A DNA stretch of 64,000 bases from Pseudanabaena sp. FACHB-2040 (GTDB taxonomy: Bacteria; Cyanobacteriota; Cyanobacteriia; Phormidesmidales; Phormidesmidaceae): the NCBI RefSeq assembly GCF_014696715.1, contig NZ_JACJQO010000001.1, forward strand, positions 62,001 to 126,000, in the 5' to 3' direction. The first letter of the stretch is position 1. Each line of letters begins with the position of its first letter. This document shows, piece after piece, positions 54,234 through 63,423 of this stretch. Both the position numbers and the translations under genes were made by a program. Under the pieces are notes generated by a model, which saw nothing but the letters and a program-made list of their open reading frames with translations, ran no database searches and was not told where the DNA came from.

Positions 54234-54791
54234 GTGACTGTCCTTGCGCTACCTGTCAGCAGCCGAGATCATTCTCAAGGATTGGAAACAGCCGCCGTTA
54301 CGCTAGTGGAATATGGGGACTATCAATGTCCTCACTGTGCTGAAGCCCATCAAATTGTTAGGAGCCTTCAACAGCAGCTGCAGGGGCAGATACAGTTTGT
54401 GTTTCGCCACTTTCCTTGCCCCGATCTTCACCCCCAAGCCCAACAAGCAGCAGAAGCTGTTGAAGCCGCAGCCGGGCAAGGTCAATTTTGGCAGATGCAC
54501 CACTGCTTATTTACCCAACAGCACGCGCTCGAAGCGGCTGATTTAGTGGAATATGCAGCCGTGATCGGACTAGATGCGATGCAATTTTTGCGCGATCTAG
54601 CAGACCGTGTTTATGCCGACCGTGTGCAGCAAGACACTGCCAGCGGCATCGCCAGCGGGGTTAACCACACCCCCACCTTCTTTATTAACCGCACCCGCTA
54701 CGACGGCAGCTGGGACAAAGTCACGCTGATGTCAGTCCTGAGGCAGCACTGTGAGGTTCCCCAGGATCAATGCTTTGACCATCGTACCTAG
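54234..54791 (+). CDS. DsbA-family thioredoxin-fold oxidoreductase
   Basis: 185 aa, starting at GTG 54234. The active-site motif is CPHC (Cys32-Cys35) in VEYGDYQCPHCAEAH, with the cis-Pro loop in GVNHTPTFFINRTRYDG. A helical insertion between them is typical of DsbA/FrnE-like thioredoxin-fold proteins. No signal peptide is seen, so it is probably cytoplasmic. In cyanobacteria similar proteins are common and of uncertain substrate. It is possibly associated with the downstream AraC gene, but a promoter-sized gap of 95 bases separates them. Confidence 0.85.
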   Translation: MTVLALPVSSRDHSQGLETAAVTLVEYGDYQCPHCAEAHQIVRSLQQQLQGQIQFVFRHFPCPDLHPQAQQAAEAVEAAAGQGQFWQMHHCLFTQQHALEAADLVEYAAVIGLDAMQFLRDLADRVYADRVQQDTASGIASGVNHTPTFFINRTRYDGSWDKVTLMSVLRQHCEVPQDQCFDHRT

Positions 54792-54886
54792 TCCAATTAA
54801 TCAAAGCAAAGGTATTGCTAAGGGAACTCATTGAAAGCAGCGGTAGTTGCGATCGCTCTTGCATGAAGAATGCTTTGGAGGCATTT

Positions 54887-55342
54887 ATGTCAACTCAATT
54901 CTCTACTTCAATTCTTGATAAAGCCAGTCAGGCTGCTCCTATAGCACATCATCTTTTACCCGTTCATACTTCTGAAATGGTTTTAACTTGCCCCAAAGGC
55001 TTAGATCAACTAAAACTGCAAAAGGCAATCGAATATATTCATCAGCACTTGACAGATGAAATATCTCTAGGATCAATTGCTGCCCATCTCAATATGAGCC
55101 GATTTCACTTCTGTCGTCTCTTTAAAGAATCTATGGGCGTCACGCCGTATCAATACCTGCTACAGATGCGGATCGAACAGGCCAAGCACCTGCTGTTGAA
55201 AGATAATTCTCGCGTTGCCGAAGTCGCAGTGGAGACAGGGTTTGCTGATCAGAGCCAGCTATCTCGTCACTTTAAGCGCCTTGTCGGAATTAGCCCAAAG
55301 CAATTTGTCCAACAATCTTCTAATCCGGCAACAAGCTGTTGA
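54887..55342 (+). CDS. AraC family transcriptional regulator, short form
   Basis: 151 aa from ATG 54887. The Shine-Dalgarno GGAGG at 54877-54881 decides the start; earlier in-frame starts at 54815 and 54863 lack one. A short N-terminus (about 40 residues, no sensor domain) is followed by the double-HTH AraC domain: LKLQKAIEYIHQHLTDEISL, LNMSRFHFCRLFKESMGVTP, and RVAEVAVETGFADQSQLSRH followed by F. It is a stand-alone DNA-binding form, perhaps acting through concentration, or controlled by a partner. It begins a more AT-rich segment that includes the next two genes. Confidence 0.88.
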   Translation: MSTQFSTSILDKASQAAPIAHHLLPVHTSEMVLTCPKGLDQLKLQKAIEYIHQHLTDEISLGSIAAHLNMSRFHFCRLFKESMGVTPYQYLLQMRIEQAKHLLLKDNSRVAEVAVETGFADQSQLSRHFKRLVGISPKQFVQQSSNPATSC

Positions 55343-55519
55343 GCAAATATTGACTTTGCCTAAATGTTTCGGGACAGATTCTCTATCACGTGAAGTAATT
55401 CAAGCTAAGCACTTCAACGACAAGCGGTAAATCAGTTCGGGGGTCTCCGAAATCTTTAAATCTGGATGATATGGTAGCGATCTCTCATAAATACGGCATT
55501 GAGTTTTTGGAGTAACCCG

Positions 55520-56140
55520 ATGGCTGCTATTTGCAAAACCAACGAATTACTGACATCGATCGACTTGTTTAAGACGGCTTCAAAGGATCAACAAGACACC
55601 ATTGCTCAGCTATCTAACTATGTATCTAGGCTGACTAAAACTCAATCAGGTTGTGTTTCTGGCAGCATTCATCGCAGCATAGATGGGGAAAGAGCAATGT
55701 GCTATCTCCAGTGGCAAAAAGAGCAATACTATACTGATTTTAATAAATCTCAATCTGGCTATAAAGAGCTTGATCTACTAGATACCCACCTCTATGAAGT
55801 AGCAGTTTCTAAACCAGATGATGCAGACTTAACTATTCAGCCCGGACGTCTGCTGCATCTAGGCGAGTTTCGTTTGCTGCCAGAGAATCAACCTCGTCTG
55901 ATTGCGCTTGAAGCAGAAATTCCAGAAATTTCACTCCAACACCCTGATTTACTATCTGTTAATTTTCATCGATCGCTGGATGGTACCCGTACCATGAATT
56001 ACGGATTTTGGAGTAATTTCGATCGATTTGATTTGCTTTTAAAGGAAGAGCGGTTTAAGCCTGTGCGTGACTATTGGCAAGGCTTAGCAGAAAACGAGTT
56101 TCACCTTTACGAAGTCGCGGGCGTGTTTGAGCAGCGATAA
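55520..56140 (+). CDS. Two-domain antibiotic-biosynthesis-monooxygenase-like protein
   Basis: 207 aa from ATG 55520, with GGAG about 8 bases before it; a TTG at 55499 is less likely. Two alpha-beta-barrel domains of the ABM type: domain 1 (about 5-95) with SGCVSGSIHRSIDGERAMCY, domain 2 (about 110-205) with HPDLLSVNFHRSLDGTRTMN. Each ends in HLYEVA. The repeated HRSxDGxR motif shows an internal duplication, so one chain may form the usual dimer. ABM domains act in quinone oxidation and heme degradation, or as stress proteins. Followed 27 bases later by a truncated NDH-2. Confidence 0.82.
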   Translation: MAAICKTNELLTSIDLFKTASKDQQDTIAQLSNYVSRLTKTQSGCVSGSIHRSIDGERAMCYLQWQKEQYYTDFNKSQSGYKELDLLDTHLYEVAVSKPDDADLTIQPGRLLHLGEFRLLPENQPRLIALEAEIPEISLQHPDLLSVNFHRSLDGTRTMNYGFWSNFDRFDLLLKEERFKPVRDYWQGLAENEFHLYEVAGVFEQR

Positions 56141-56167
56141 CGAATAAACAACATCAACTTAAACAAC

Positions 56168-56656
56168 ATGGCAGACAGCATTTTGATCTTAGGCGGTGGC
56201 TTTGTTGGTTTGTTCACAGCGCTGCATCTTCGACAGCTACAGTGTTCCTGCCCAGTAATTTTGGTCGATCGCTCTTGGTCGTTTGTCTTTAAGCCATTGC
56301 TCTACGAACTTCTTAGCAGCGAGGTTAAGCTGGAGCTGATCTGTCCTACCTATGATGAGCTACTGCATAACAGCGGCGTGACGTTTGTACTTGGCGCGGT
56401 TGAGTCAATTGATCTACGTCAGAAGCAGGTGCAGCTCAACTCTGGCTTGCAGTATTCCTACCGCCATTTGGTGATGGCCTTGGGCAGCACGACCGGCTAT
56501 TTAGGTACACCAGGTGCAGAAGACCATTCCTTTCCATTTCGCGCCCCAGACGATGTCTTTGCTCTAGGTCAGCATTTGCGAAACCGGCTCCAGCTAGCTG
56601 CTCAAACTACGGCGATCGCGGGAGCAAACATCGCTCCTTCCCGACCTAGGGCTTGA
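56168..56656 (+). pseudogene. Truncated type II NAD(P)H dehydrogenase (N-terminal fragment)
   Basis: 162 aa against about 400-450 for the family. The FAD-binding Rossmann motif is intact (LILGGGFVGLFTALHL), followed by FVFKPLLYELLSSEVKLEL, YRHLVMALGSTT and the start of FPFRAPDDVFALGQHLRN. The frame then runs out at the point where the second (NADH) GxGxxG should follow: it reads TTAIAGANIAPSRPRA and stops. No continuation of the enzyme is found in other frames over the next 170 bases. The fragment lacks the NADH-binding and C-terminal membrane parts, so it is almost certainly non-functional as an NDH-2. Truncated by deletion or by lost mobile DNA. Confidence 0.78.
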
Positions 56657-56831
56657 GATCAGTTTGCTGAAACAGCGTAAGCTGTCCTGCTTTTGCTAAG
56701 ACCGGTTCTTTGACTAGCACAACAGCAAGTCTTGACACTGGTTGACGCTTCTGCTCGCTCCGCTTAATTTCTACTCCCATCAGGCATTATCGAGTTATAT
56801 TGCTAACAACCAGCCCTGATGCTCATCTTGG

Positions 56832-57098
56832 ATGAACATACTGCCTGTGTCTAGCTGCGATCGCTGCTGCTTTTACGCCCACAATCCCTATTTAGTCTGC
56901 GCTCCCCATCCAACAGGGCCAGAAAGTAATCCCTGCCGAGATTTTGAAGAAGCTACCCCGGAGCAGCGACTGCAGGCAAAAGACTGGTTTTACCCCAGTA
57001 ACTGGCTGCCCCTGCAAACCCGCCAGCGGCTAGCCGAGGAGGACTGGATGGCCTTTTGGACCGGCAATGAAGACGAGTCCCTAGATTGGGGACCTTAG
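56832..57098 (+). CDS. Conserved cyanobacterial Cys-rich small protein
   Basis: 88 aa. The Cys-x2-Cys-Cys pattern CDRCCFYAHNPYLVCAPHPT is followed by NPCRDFEEATPEQ. This C-x2-C...F-Y...P-Y-x-x-C-x-x-H-P signature is shared by a family of small cyanobacterial proteins and suggests metal binding. The C-terminal half is Trp-rich (WFYPSNWLPLQTRQRL). It starts at ATG 56832 and is convergent with the HAD gene by 6 bases. Function unknown. Confidence 0.78.
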   Translation: MNILPVSSCDRCCFYAHNPYLVCAPHPTGPESNPCRDFEEATPEQRLQAKDWFYPSNWLPLQTRQRLAEEDWMAFWTGNEDESLDWGP

Positions 57099-57104
57099 AT
57101 CCGG

Positions 57105-57938
57105 TTAGAGCAGGAAGTGCTCAATGGCATCAGCGACACCATCGACCTCAACCCCCGGCGCAACCCAGTCAGCCGCATCTTTTACCGGTTGAGGGGCATC
57201 TCCCATTGCCACCCCAATGCCTGCATACTGGATCATCTCCAGGTCATTAAAGTTGTCGCCGATGGTCATTACCTGATCGGCTCTGAGGTCTAGCAGTTCT
57301 TCTGCCAGATAGCGCACGGCAGCGCCCTTGTTGGCATGGGGGTGAGTTGCTTCAAAAAAGGTGTCTACAGAGCGGGTTAGGTACACCTCTTCTGGAGCAT
57401 ACTGCTGCCCCAGCTTAGACAGCAGGTCGGCAATCAGCGCAGTATCGGTGCTAAGGGCCAGCAGTTTAGTAGTTTCCAGCGTGCCATTCTGGTGCAGCAG
57501 CTGATGCAGATCGCCGGCAGCAATCGGCTCTACACCGGAGCGGGCAGCATAGGCAACGGTATCGTCGATAACGGCCCGCACATGAAGGGCATCGTCAATA
57601 TAGAGGTGAATAGAAAGGGCACTTTGGGCTTCTAGAGGGGCTAGATGGGTCAAGATTTCCAAAGCCAGGTTGCGGGGCAGGGGGCTATGACGCAACAGCT
57701 TTTGGCTGCGAGGGTCTTTGATAAACGCGCCTTGGTAAGCCAGCAGCGGCAGGGTAGATTGAACCATTTCATGAAACCGTAGCGCCGATCGGTACATGCG
57801 CCCAGTTGCGATCGCAACCTTAATGCCCCGCGCCTGCACCGCCTGCACCCGATCTAGCACCCGCTCGGTAATCAGGTTAGAGTGTCCGGCCAGGGTGCCA
57901 TCAATATCGAGTACCAGCAGTCGAATATCAGCGGTCAT
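57105..57938 (-). CDS. HAD superfamily Cof-type phosphatase
   Basis: 277 aa, a HAD-IIB (Cof) hydrolase. Motif I is VLDIDGTL (nucleophile and general acid Asp), motif II is the Thr in AIATGRM, motif III the Lys in HPHANKGAAV, and motif IV the Asp pair in TIGDNFNDLEMIQYA. A large type IIB cap lies at about 85-185. Such enzymes dephosphorylate sugar phosphates, flavin precursors or pyridoxal phosphate; the substrate is not predictable. Monocistronic. Confidence 0.92.
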   Translation of the reverse strand: MTADIRLLVLDIDGTLAGHSNLITERVLDRVQAVQARGIKVAIATGRMYRSALRFHEMVQSTLPLLAYQGAFIKDPRSQKLLRHSPLPRNLALEILTHLAPLEAQSALSIHLYIDDALHVRAVIDDTVAYAARSGVEPIAAGDLHQLLHQNGTLETTKLLALSTDTALIADLLSKLGQQYAPEEVYLTRSVDTFFEATHPHANKGAAVRYLAEELLDLRADQVMTIGDNFNDLEMIQYAGIGVAMGDAPQPVKDAADWVAPGVEVDGVADAIEHFLL

Positions 57939-58079
57939 ACGTTTTTGTATCCCTAAGGCCCGTCAACGCTCTCTATTATCTCCAGATTTGCGAAGCGATT
58001 GGGGGCAAGTGGGGACAACTTGACCTATCGGGGGTAGACTTGAGCACTTGTAGGCGTACTTTAATCTAAAGCCTGCTTC

Positions 58080-59039
58080 ATGAGCCAGAGCGCCCATCCC
58101 CGCCAGATTACCTATCGACTGCTGTTGACTACCCTCTGGGCAGTGCTGCTGACCCTAACGGTAGAAGCCAGTGCCGGGTGGGCTAGCCAATCGTTGACCC
58201 TGTTAGCCGAGTCGCTGCATACGCTAGTAGACGGCTTTAGCACGCTGCTCAGCCTAATTGCGATCGCATCCCCCCAGCGGCCCTTGGGTCGAGAAGTGTG
58301 GGGCCACGGTCGGCTAGAGGTCGGCATAACGCTCATGTTGACAGGTTTTCTCGGTTTTACCGGAGTCAGTCTGCTGTGGGTTGCGCTGCGCCAGATTTAT
58401 GGCGTTATGACCGGCAGTCGCACAGCCCTGCCTGTCAGCCTCGAACCTCAGATTGTGCAGTTCACGGCCATCATGGTCATTTTGACTGTGGCCCTAGGCA
58501 TTTATTCCGGCTATCAGGCCCGCACCCTCGACAGCCTATCCCTGCGCCTAAACACGCAGCACTTTCTGCAAGATGCCTGGCTGAGCCTAGTCATGGTGGC
58601 CGTGCTGATCGCTATTCGGCAAGACCAACAGTGGCTAGATCCGGTATTTGCGATCGCGCTGCTGACGCTACTGCCGCGCAGTCTGTGGCGCGTTCTCAAT
58701 GCCCAACTGCCTATGCTGCTTCAGCCCACCGCCATTGCCCCAGAAGCAATCTCCCACACCGCCACCCAGGTCGAAGGCGTCACCCGCTGCATCCGCATCC
58801 GCTCACGCGGTATGGTCGGACGTCAGGTGTGGATCGAACTGCACCTAGCCCTGCACCCCGAGTTTATGGACTCAGCCGAACACATCGGTGAGCAAATAGA
58901 GGCCGCCCTGCGCCAGCGCTACGGACCCTTGCGAGCTCAGATCTGGGTAGAAGAAACCCAGTCATACTCCAATCAATTCGCGGCCAACTCCAACCCTTTG
59001 GATTCTCCGGGGTATCCGCCTCATGCAGATTGGAACTAA
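58080..59039 (+). CDS. Cation diffusion facilitator (zinc-type)
   Basis: 319 aa. Six membrane helices (about 12-205) and a C-terminal cytosolic domain (about 220-300). Metal site A: HxxxD at His47/Asp51 in SLHTLVDGF and HxxxD at His161/Asp165 in TQHFLQDAWLS, as in Zn/Cd-type CDF proteins. WGHGRLEVG gives the conserved basic loop. It exports divalent metal by proton antiport. The stop overlaps by 4 bases with the convergent chorismate lyase gene. Confidence 0.9.
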   Translation: MSQSAHPRQITYRLLLTTLWAVLLTLTVEASAGWASQSLTLLAESLHTLVDGFSTLLSLIAIASPQRPLGREVWGHGRLEVGITLMLTGFLGFTGVSLLWVALRQIYGVMTGSRTALPVSLEPQIVQFTAIMVILTVALGIYSGYQARTLDSLSLRLNTQHFLQDAWLSLVMVAVLIAIRQDQQWLDPVFAIALLTLLPRSLWRVLNAQLPMLLQPTAIAPEAISHTATQVEGVTRCIRIRSRGMVGRQVWIELHLALHPEFMDSAEHIGEQIEAALRQRYGPLRAQIWVEETQSYSNQFAANSNPLDSPGYPPHADWN

Positions 59040-59641
59040 GCCTGCATCGGTCCTAAATAGCGCGTCAAATACGGCGAAAAGACTTCATAAATCAGCGTCA
59101 GGGGTTTGCCGTGGTGCCAGAAAAGGTAGTGTCGCCCCCAGAAGGGGCCTTGCTCTCCAAAAGCGTCCTCTAACGGTTCAGAATGACCATAGTGTAGGCC
59201 CTGCACGTCTCGATAAAGCTCTGTGCGCAGTCGGGCTAGGCTGGCCCAGATTGGCAGAGAGCGGTTCTGCAAATACTCGTCTACGTGGCTGGCTTCCCAC
59301 CAGGAGGTGGCGTAGGCTAGCCGTTGCCCGGAGGCTGTGCGCAGCCAGACCTGGCGACGTAAGCGGGGGCCAGGGACTGCCCGGAGAATATGGGGAGCAC
59401 CATCGGGGTTCATGCCTACTGGCGACATATCAACTACATCAACCTCGGTGCGCTCTCGCGTCAGCAGGTGCAGGTGACGGGTGGGAGAACCGTCGCCCAG
59501 CAGCAGCATTTGCCAGGCGGGGGCCAGCTGATCATGGGGCAACCCTCCTTGAACCACGGTTTCACCTCCCTCCCAGAGGGGATCTAAGGCAAACCAGGAG
59601 GAGGCAAGGGCATCCGGTACAGGCTGATAGGCAGTGCTCAA
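59036..59641 (-). CDS. Chorismate pyruvate-lyase family (DUF98/Ycf21-like)
   Basis: 201 aa. It follows the DUF98 pattern: WQMLLLGDGSPTRHLHLLT, a central RRQVWLRTASGQRLAYATSW containing the Arg, and NRSLPIWASLARLRTELYRD near the C-terminus, then FGRHYLFWHHGKPLTLIYEV-like ending with Glu. In cyanobacteria this protein makes 4-hydroxybenzoate from chorismate for plastoquinone synthesis. It is convergent with the CDF gene, overlapping 4 bases. Confidence 0.88.
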   Translation of the reverse strand: MSTAYQPVPDALASSWFALDPLWEGGETVVQGGLPHDQLAPAWQMLLLGDGSPTRHLHLLTRERTEVDVVDMSPVGMNPDGAPHILRAVPGPRLRRQVWLRTASGQRLAYATSWWEASHVDEYLQNRSLPIWASLARLRTELYRDVQGLHYGHSEPLEDAFGEQGPFWGRHYLFWHHGKPLTLIYEVFSPYLTRYLGPMQA

Positions 59642-59684
59642 AATGTGTTACAAAAGTTTATCTTCTAGCTCAATCATACTATTG

Positions 59685-59734
59685 ACTGCTGAGTTCAACC
59701 AGCTAAACCCTAGAGGGCAGTTGAACTCAGCAGT
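59685..59734. repeat. 15-base inverted repeat around a 20-base loop
   Basis: ACTGCTGAGTTCAAC (59685-59699) and its exact inverse (59720-59734). It lies between the tRNA and chorismate lyase genes, both on the minus strand. No T-tract follows on that strand, so it may be a processing or attenuation hairpin. Confidence 0.5.
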
Positions 59735-59763
59735 GATGGGAAAGTTTAAGTGGGAAAAATTCA

Positions 59764-59845
59764 TGCGGATGGCGAGACTCGAACTCGCAAGGCGTTAGCC
59801 ACACGCCCCTCAAGCGTGCGTGTCTACCAATTCCACCACATCCGC
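59764..59845 (-). tRNA. tRNA-Leu (GAG)
   Basis: 82 nt, class II. On the minus strand the acceptor stem is GCGGATG with CATCCGC, then A73; the CCA is not encoded. The D-arm has GGAATTGGTAGAC. The anticodon stem CACGC/GCGTG encloses loop TTGAGGG, so the anticodon is GAG. A variable arm follows, then GCGAG-TTCGAGT-CTCGC as the T-arm. Reads Leu CUC/CUU codons. Confidence 0.95.
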
Positions 59846-60100
59846 AGGTCAGGAACTTGACCAGAAACGTCGTCAGTTCCGATTTACAACAATACCGCAA
59901 AAAGATCCCTTTGAGGAAATTAATTTGAGTTATTGGATTTGACTAATTTTCAGGCGCGTCTGCTCCCAAACTGCGTGATAGGATGAGCAACCGTCGTATG
60001 ATTCAGAACATAGGCTTTGTAGGTTGACCGGCGGCGGCAATGAGCTACCCGCAGTTGACCCGAGCGCTTGCCGAATTCTCTCTGACTGTTAACCTAGCCG

Positions 60101-61447
60101 ATGCATTTTTCGAAAATTCTGATTGCCAATCGTGGGGAAATTGCTTTACGCATCCTGCGGACCTGTGAAGAGATGGGAATTGCGACGGTCGCCGTCCACT
60201 CCACGGTAGATCGGCACGCTCTGCATGTGCAGTTAGCAGACGAAGCGGTTTGCATCGGGGAGGCCCCTAGCAGCAAAAGCTACCTCAACATTCCCAACAT
60301 TATTGCGGCGGCGCTGACTCGCAACGCCAGTGCCATTCATCCGGGCTACGGCTTTTTGGCTGAGAATGCTCGGTTTGCAGAAATTTGCGCTGACCACAAG
60401 ATTACTTTTATTGGCCCCTCCCCTGAGGCAATTCGGGCGATGGGCGATAAGTCTACCGCCAAAGAAACCATGCTGCGGGTGGGAGTGCCCACTGTTCCCG
60501 GTAGCGACGGCCTGCTGAGTAGTGAGAAAGAGGCGTTTGCGATCGCAAAAGACATCGGCCTCCCCGTCATTATCAAAGCCACCGCGGGCGGCGGCGGGCG
60601 GGGTATGCGCCTAGTGCGAGAAGAGAGCGAGCTCAGCCGAGCCTTTATGGCAGCACAGGGCGAGGCCGAAGCCGCCTTTGGCAACCCTGGCGTTTACCTA
60701 GAAAAATTCATTGAGCGGCCCCGCCACATTGAGTTTCAAATTCTGGCAGACAGCTACGGCAACGTCATTCACCTGGGCGAGCGCGACTGCTCCATTCAGC
60801 GACGACACCAGAAATTACTAGAAGAAGCCCCTAGTCCCGCGCTGACCCCTGAACTGCGGCAAAAAATGGGAGACGCTGCCATTCGAGCCGCCAAATCCAT
60901 CAACTATGTTGGAGCAGGCACGGTCGAGTTCCTGCTTGATGGCTCCGGCCATTTCTATTTCATGGAGATGAATACCCGGATTCAGGTAGAGCACCCCGTC
61001 ACCGAAATGATCACCGGCATCGACCTGGTAGCAGAGCAAATCCGCATTGCCCAAGGCGAAGCTCTGCCTCTCAAGCAAGAAGAAGTGACCCTACGAGGTC
61101 ACTCCATCGAGTGCCGCATCAATGCCGAAGACCCCGACCATAACTTTCGGCCCAACCCAGGCCGCATCAGTGGCTACCTGGCTCCCGGCGGCATGGGCGT
61201 CCGCATCGACTCCCACGTCTACACCGACTACGAAATTCCGCCCTACTACGATTCCCTAGTCGGCAAGCTCATCGTCTGGGGTCCTGATCGACCGACTGCT
61301 ATTAGGCGCATGAAACGGGCGCTTAGAGAGTGCGCTATCACCGGCGTTCCCACCACCATTGGTTTCCACCAGAAAGTTTTAGAAAATAAGGACTTTCTAT
61401 CAGGAAACGTTTATACGAATTTTGTGAACCAAATGATGGGAATTTAG
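60101..61447 (+). CDS. accC: Biotin carboxylase subunit of acetyl-CoA carboxylase
   Basis: 448 aa, as E. coli AccC (449). It carboxylates biotin on AccB in the first step of fatty acid synthesis. Blocks: [20 protein letters not shown] (start), [17 protein letters not shown], the Gly-rich ATP loop [32 protein letters not shown], and [15 protein letters not shown] with the catalytic Glu, Asn and Arg. Single gene, away from accB, which is typical in cyanobacteria. It starts at ATG 60101. Confidence 0.97.
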   Translation: MHFSKILIANRGEIALRILRTCEEMGIATVAVHSTVDRHALHVQLADEAVCIGEAPSSKSYLNIPNIIAAALTRNASAIHPGYGFLAENARFAEICADHKITFIGPSPEAIRAMGDKSTAKETMLRVGVPTVPGSDGLLSSEKEAFAIAKDIGLPVIIKATAGGGGRGMRLVREESELSRAFMAAQGEAEAAFGNPGVYLEKFIERPRHIEFQILADSYGNVIHLGERDCSIQRRHQKLLEEAPSPALTPELRQKMGDAAIRAAKSINYVGAGTVEFLLDGSGHFYFMEMNTRIQVEHPVTEMITGIDLVAEQIRIAQGEALPLKQEEVTLRGHSIECRINAEDPDHNFRPNPGRISGYLAPGGMGVRIDSHVYTDYEIPPYYDSLVGKLIVWGPDRPTAIRRMKRALRECAITGVPTTIGFHQKVLENKDFLSGNVYTNFVNQMMGI

Positions 61448-61576
61448 GGGAAAGATGCGGGAACGCGGGGGTTCAAGCTTTAAGGGGACTTTCCCAGGGT
61501 CGCTCACCTTCCCACTCGCCTGACCTCCGTCTTCATTTTTTCGTGTCTCCGCGTCCCCTCTCTCCGCGTCTCCTGC
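61448..61576. repeat. GC-rich tandem repeat remnants
   Basis: GGGGAAAGATGCGGGAACGCGGGGG on the 5' side and CGTGTCTCCGCGTCCCCTCTCTCCGCGTCTCC on the 3' side (about 61544-61574) form a divergent inverted pair of the GGGGACGCG family. Same family as in the PTS spacer at 17.56 kb. It lies between convergent genes. Confidence 0.5.
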
Positions 61577-61861
61577 CTATCCCAGCATTCTCAAAATACC
61601 CTGCTGGCCCACCAGCAGCTCCCGTAGCAAGGTGACGATGCCGACCAAAATGATGGGTGAGATATCGACGCCACCAATCGGGGGCACGACCTTGCGCACG
61701 GGAATCAAGAAGGGTTCAGTCGGCCAATACACCAGGCTGAAGGGAAGCTTGTTCATTTCAGCTTGGGGATACCAGGTGAGCACAATTCGGAAGAGGAATA
61801 GCAGCGTCATCAGTCCCAGGCCTAATGCAAAACCCCAACTGGCTATCTCTGTCGCAGTCAT
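61577..61861 (-). CDS. YggT family membrane protein
   Basis: 94 aa, two hydrophobic helices (about 8-28 and 66-86). The family motif FRIVLTWYPQAEMNKLPF is followed by VYWPTEPFLIPVRKVVPPIGGVDISPIIL, the R-x-hydrophobic-PP-G-G-x-D-x-S-P signature of YggT/Ycf19. Linked in plants and cyanobacteria to thylakoid or cell-division functions (CCB3, Ycf19). Convergent with accC. Confidence 0.9.
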   Translation of the reverse strand: MTATEIASWGFALGLGLMTLLFLFRIVLTWYPQAEMNKLPFSLVYWPTEPFLIPVRKVVPPIGGVDISPIILVGIVTLLRELLVGQQGILRMLG

Positions 61862-62078
61862 ACTCGATTAACCCCAATCCTGAACTCAAAATTCTAAGTA
61901 GTCGCTTCTCATTATCTTAAAGCTTTGTAAACTCCTCTGGTTTAGGAAGACAAAACTCTTTAGGCTTCTATAAGTCTTGTCCCTGCCTGATCCCAGTCTT
62001 GACAATCTTTTCAAAGGGCGAGCATACCGATAAGATAAGTAACAGACCTTTACTAGCTTTAGTGGGAACACCAGAGTT

Positions 62079-62198
62079 ATGACACCTTCGTTATCCAATT
62101 TTCTCCTCAGCTTGGTTGCAGGCGCGTTCATCATTGTTGTTCCTGCTACTATTGTCCTTCTCTTTCTCAGCCAGCGGGACAAGATCCAGCGTGGTTAG
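62079..62198 (+). CDS. psbX: Photosystem II protein PsbX
   Basis: 39 aa. One membrane helix with the PsbX pattern: [20 protein letters not shown] at the N-terminus, [19 protein letters not shown] at the end. Closely similar to cyanobacterial PsbX (about 39 residues), a small subunit near the PSII core that supports plastoquinone exchange. It starts at ATG 62079 and stops at TAG 62196. A terminator follows about 40 bases after. Confidence 0.93.
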   Translation: MTPSLSNFLLSLVAGAFIIVVPATIVLLFLSQRDKIQRG

Positions 62199-62609
62199 GC
62201 TGGCTGCAGCTAACTAGACAGGTTCAAATCTTGTTAAGGGTGCACTTCGGTGTGCCCTTGCTAGTTTTTTCCATAGAAGTTTTTCTTGCTAAAGCAAAGT
62301 CTGATTTCCTCTGCCGTCTGGTTCAAGGCACATCTACTCCCTGAGAGGCTTCCATCAAGGGCCCAAAAGAGCTAGTTCAGCAGCGCTAAAGGCTTGATTT
62401 CATCGGGGACAAATCTGCCCAGGCTCGCTAGAATAGGCTTGGCGATCTAGCTAGGTCGCCGCAGCTTAGGCATATACCTCAGTGCTTAGTAACTAGTCTG
62501 AGTGGCTCGGTAGATGTTCCAAGGCAGGCGTTTCCTATGACCTGCTGCTGTAACGGCTCTAGCAACTTGCGGCTCTTTAGTCGAGTCGCCATCCTGAGAG
62601 GAATCCCCT
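62199..62609. other. Spacer between psbX and ycf66
   Basis: 411 bases. Apart from the psbX terminator it has no ORF. It contains a small GC-rich dyad GGCGATCTAGCTAGGTCGCC around 62441-62460 and an A/T-rich stretch before GTG 62610 that may carry the ycf66 promoter. Confidence 0.4.
62236..62270 (+). terminator. Terminator of psbX
   Basis: AAGGGTGCAC with GTGTGCCCTT across a TTCG tetraloop (two G-U pairs), then GCTAGTTTTTT. Confidence 0.85.
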
Positions 62610-63401
62610 GTGAATTTCGGTACTCCTGTTCCCCTGCTCCTCGGCATATTTCTGATTATTGGCGCAATCGCCCTGTTCTTTTTAGACAAGCTGAAGCCGG
62701 GCTACGAGCGTGACTACGACAAGGTCTACGCAGTTCTATTTCTGCTGTCTGGGATATTTCTGCTAGCGCACCTGACGATGGAGCTTTTGCCGTCGTTTCA
62801 GCAGCTCATCATGGTCGGTACGATCACCAGCCTGATGATTCAAAATATTCGCCTTAGAACGCCGGTCACCAATCGATATGGGCAGCAGGCTGTTCCCGAT
62901 GAGCCTTTAGGTAGAGATAGCTATCGGCCTAGCCGGTCTCGCCCTGTCTACGGAGCGGGGGCTCAAACCAGCGTTCGGGCAGAGCTAGATCGACGCGACA
63001 TTCCTCCGGATCGCCGCTACTCTCGGCCAATGCTAAACGGTTACGAAGATCAGGCCAGTCAGGCTAGACCTCGTTCTACCTATGACCAGGATGCCTACTA
63101 CGATAAGGGCATCCCAGACAAAGGGAGTTACGACAAAGGGGAATACGATCGAGGAAACTACCAGGCACCGTCGTCCTATCGTGAGCAGCCCTACCAGGAC
63201 CAGCCCTACCAGGATTCCTCCTACCGCAGTCAGCCTGTAGATGATCCGTCGACCGGGCAAAATTCTCAGGGCGATGCTTACTCAAGCGACTCCTACTACA
63301 GCAGCGGCCCTCGCTCCGATGTTCGGCTGCGTCGCCGCCGCCCTTCACGCCCTCGGGGAGACAGCGAGCGCTATCGTCTAAACCCAGGAGACCCGAGATA
63401 A
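62610..63401 (+). CDS. Ycf66 family protein
   Basis: 263 aa from GTG 62610. The N-terminal Ycf66 domain (about 1-90) has three hydrophobic segments, starting VPLLLGIFLIIGAIALFFLD, then VYAVLFLLSGIFLLAHLTME and FQQLIMVGTITSLMIQNIRL. The rest (about 95-263) is a disordered tail rich in Tyr, Asp, Ser, Pro and Arg, with repeated YQDQPYQDSSYR and YDKGxYDKG elements and a basic end. Function unknown; the family is conserved in cyanobacteria and in some chloroplast genomes. A terminator follows. Confidence 0.88.
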   Translation: MNFGTPVPLLLGIFLIIGAIALFFLDKLKPGYERDYDKVYAVLFLLSGIFLLAHLTMELLPSFQQLIMVGTITSLMIQNIRLRTPVTNRYGQQAVPDEPLGRDSYRPSRSRPVYGAGAQTSVRAELDRRDIPPDRRYSRPMLNGYEDQASQARPRSTYDQDAYYDKGIPDKGSYDKGEYDRGNYQAPSSYREQPYQDQPYQDSSYRSQPVDDPSTGQNSQGDAYSSDSYYSSGPRSDVRLRRRRPSRPRGDSERYRLNPGDPR

Positions 63402-63423
63402 AAGGTTTAACAACCTATTTAAG

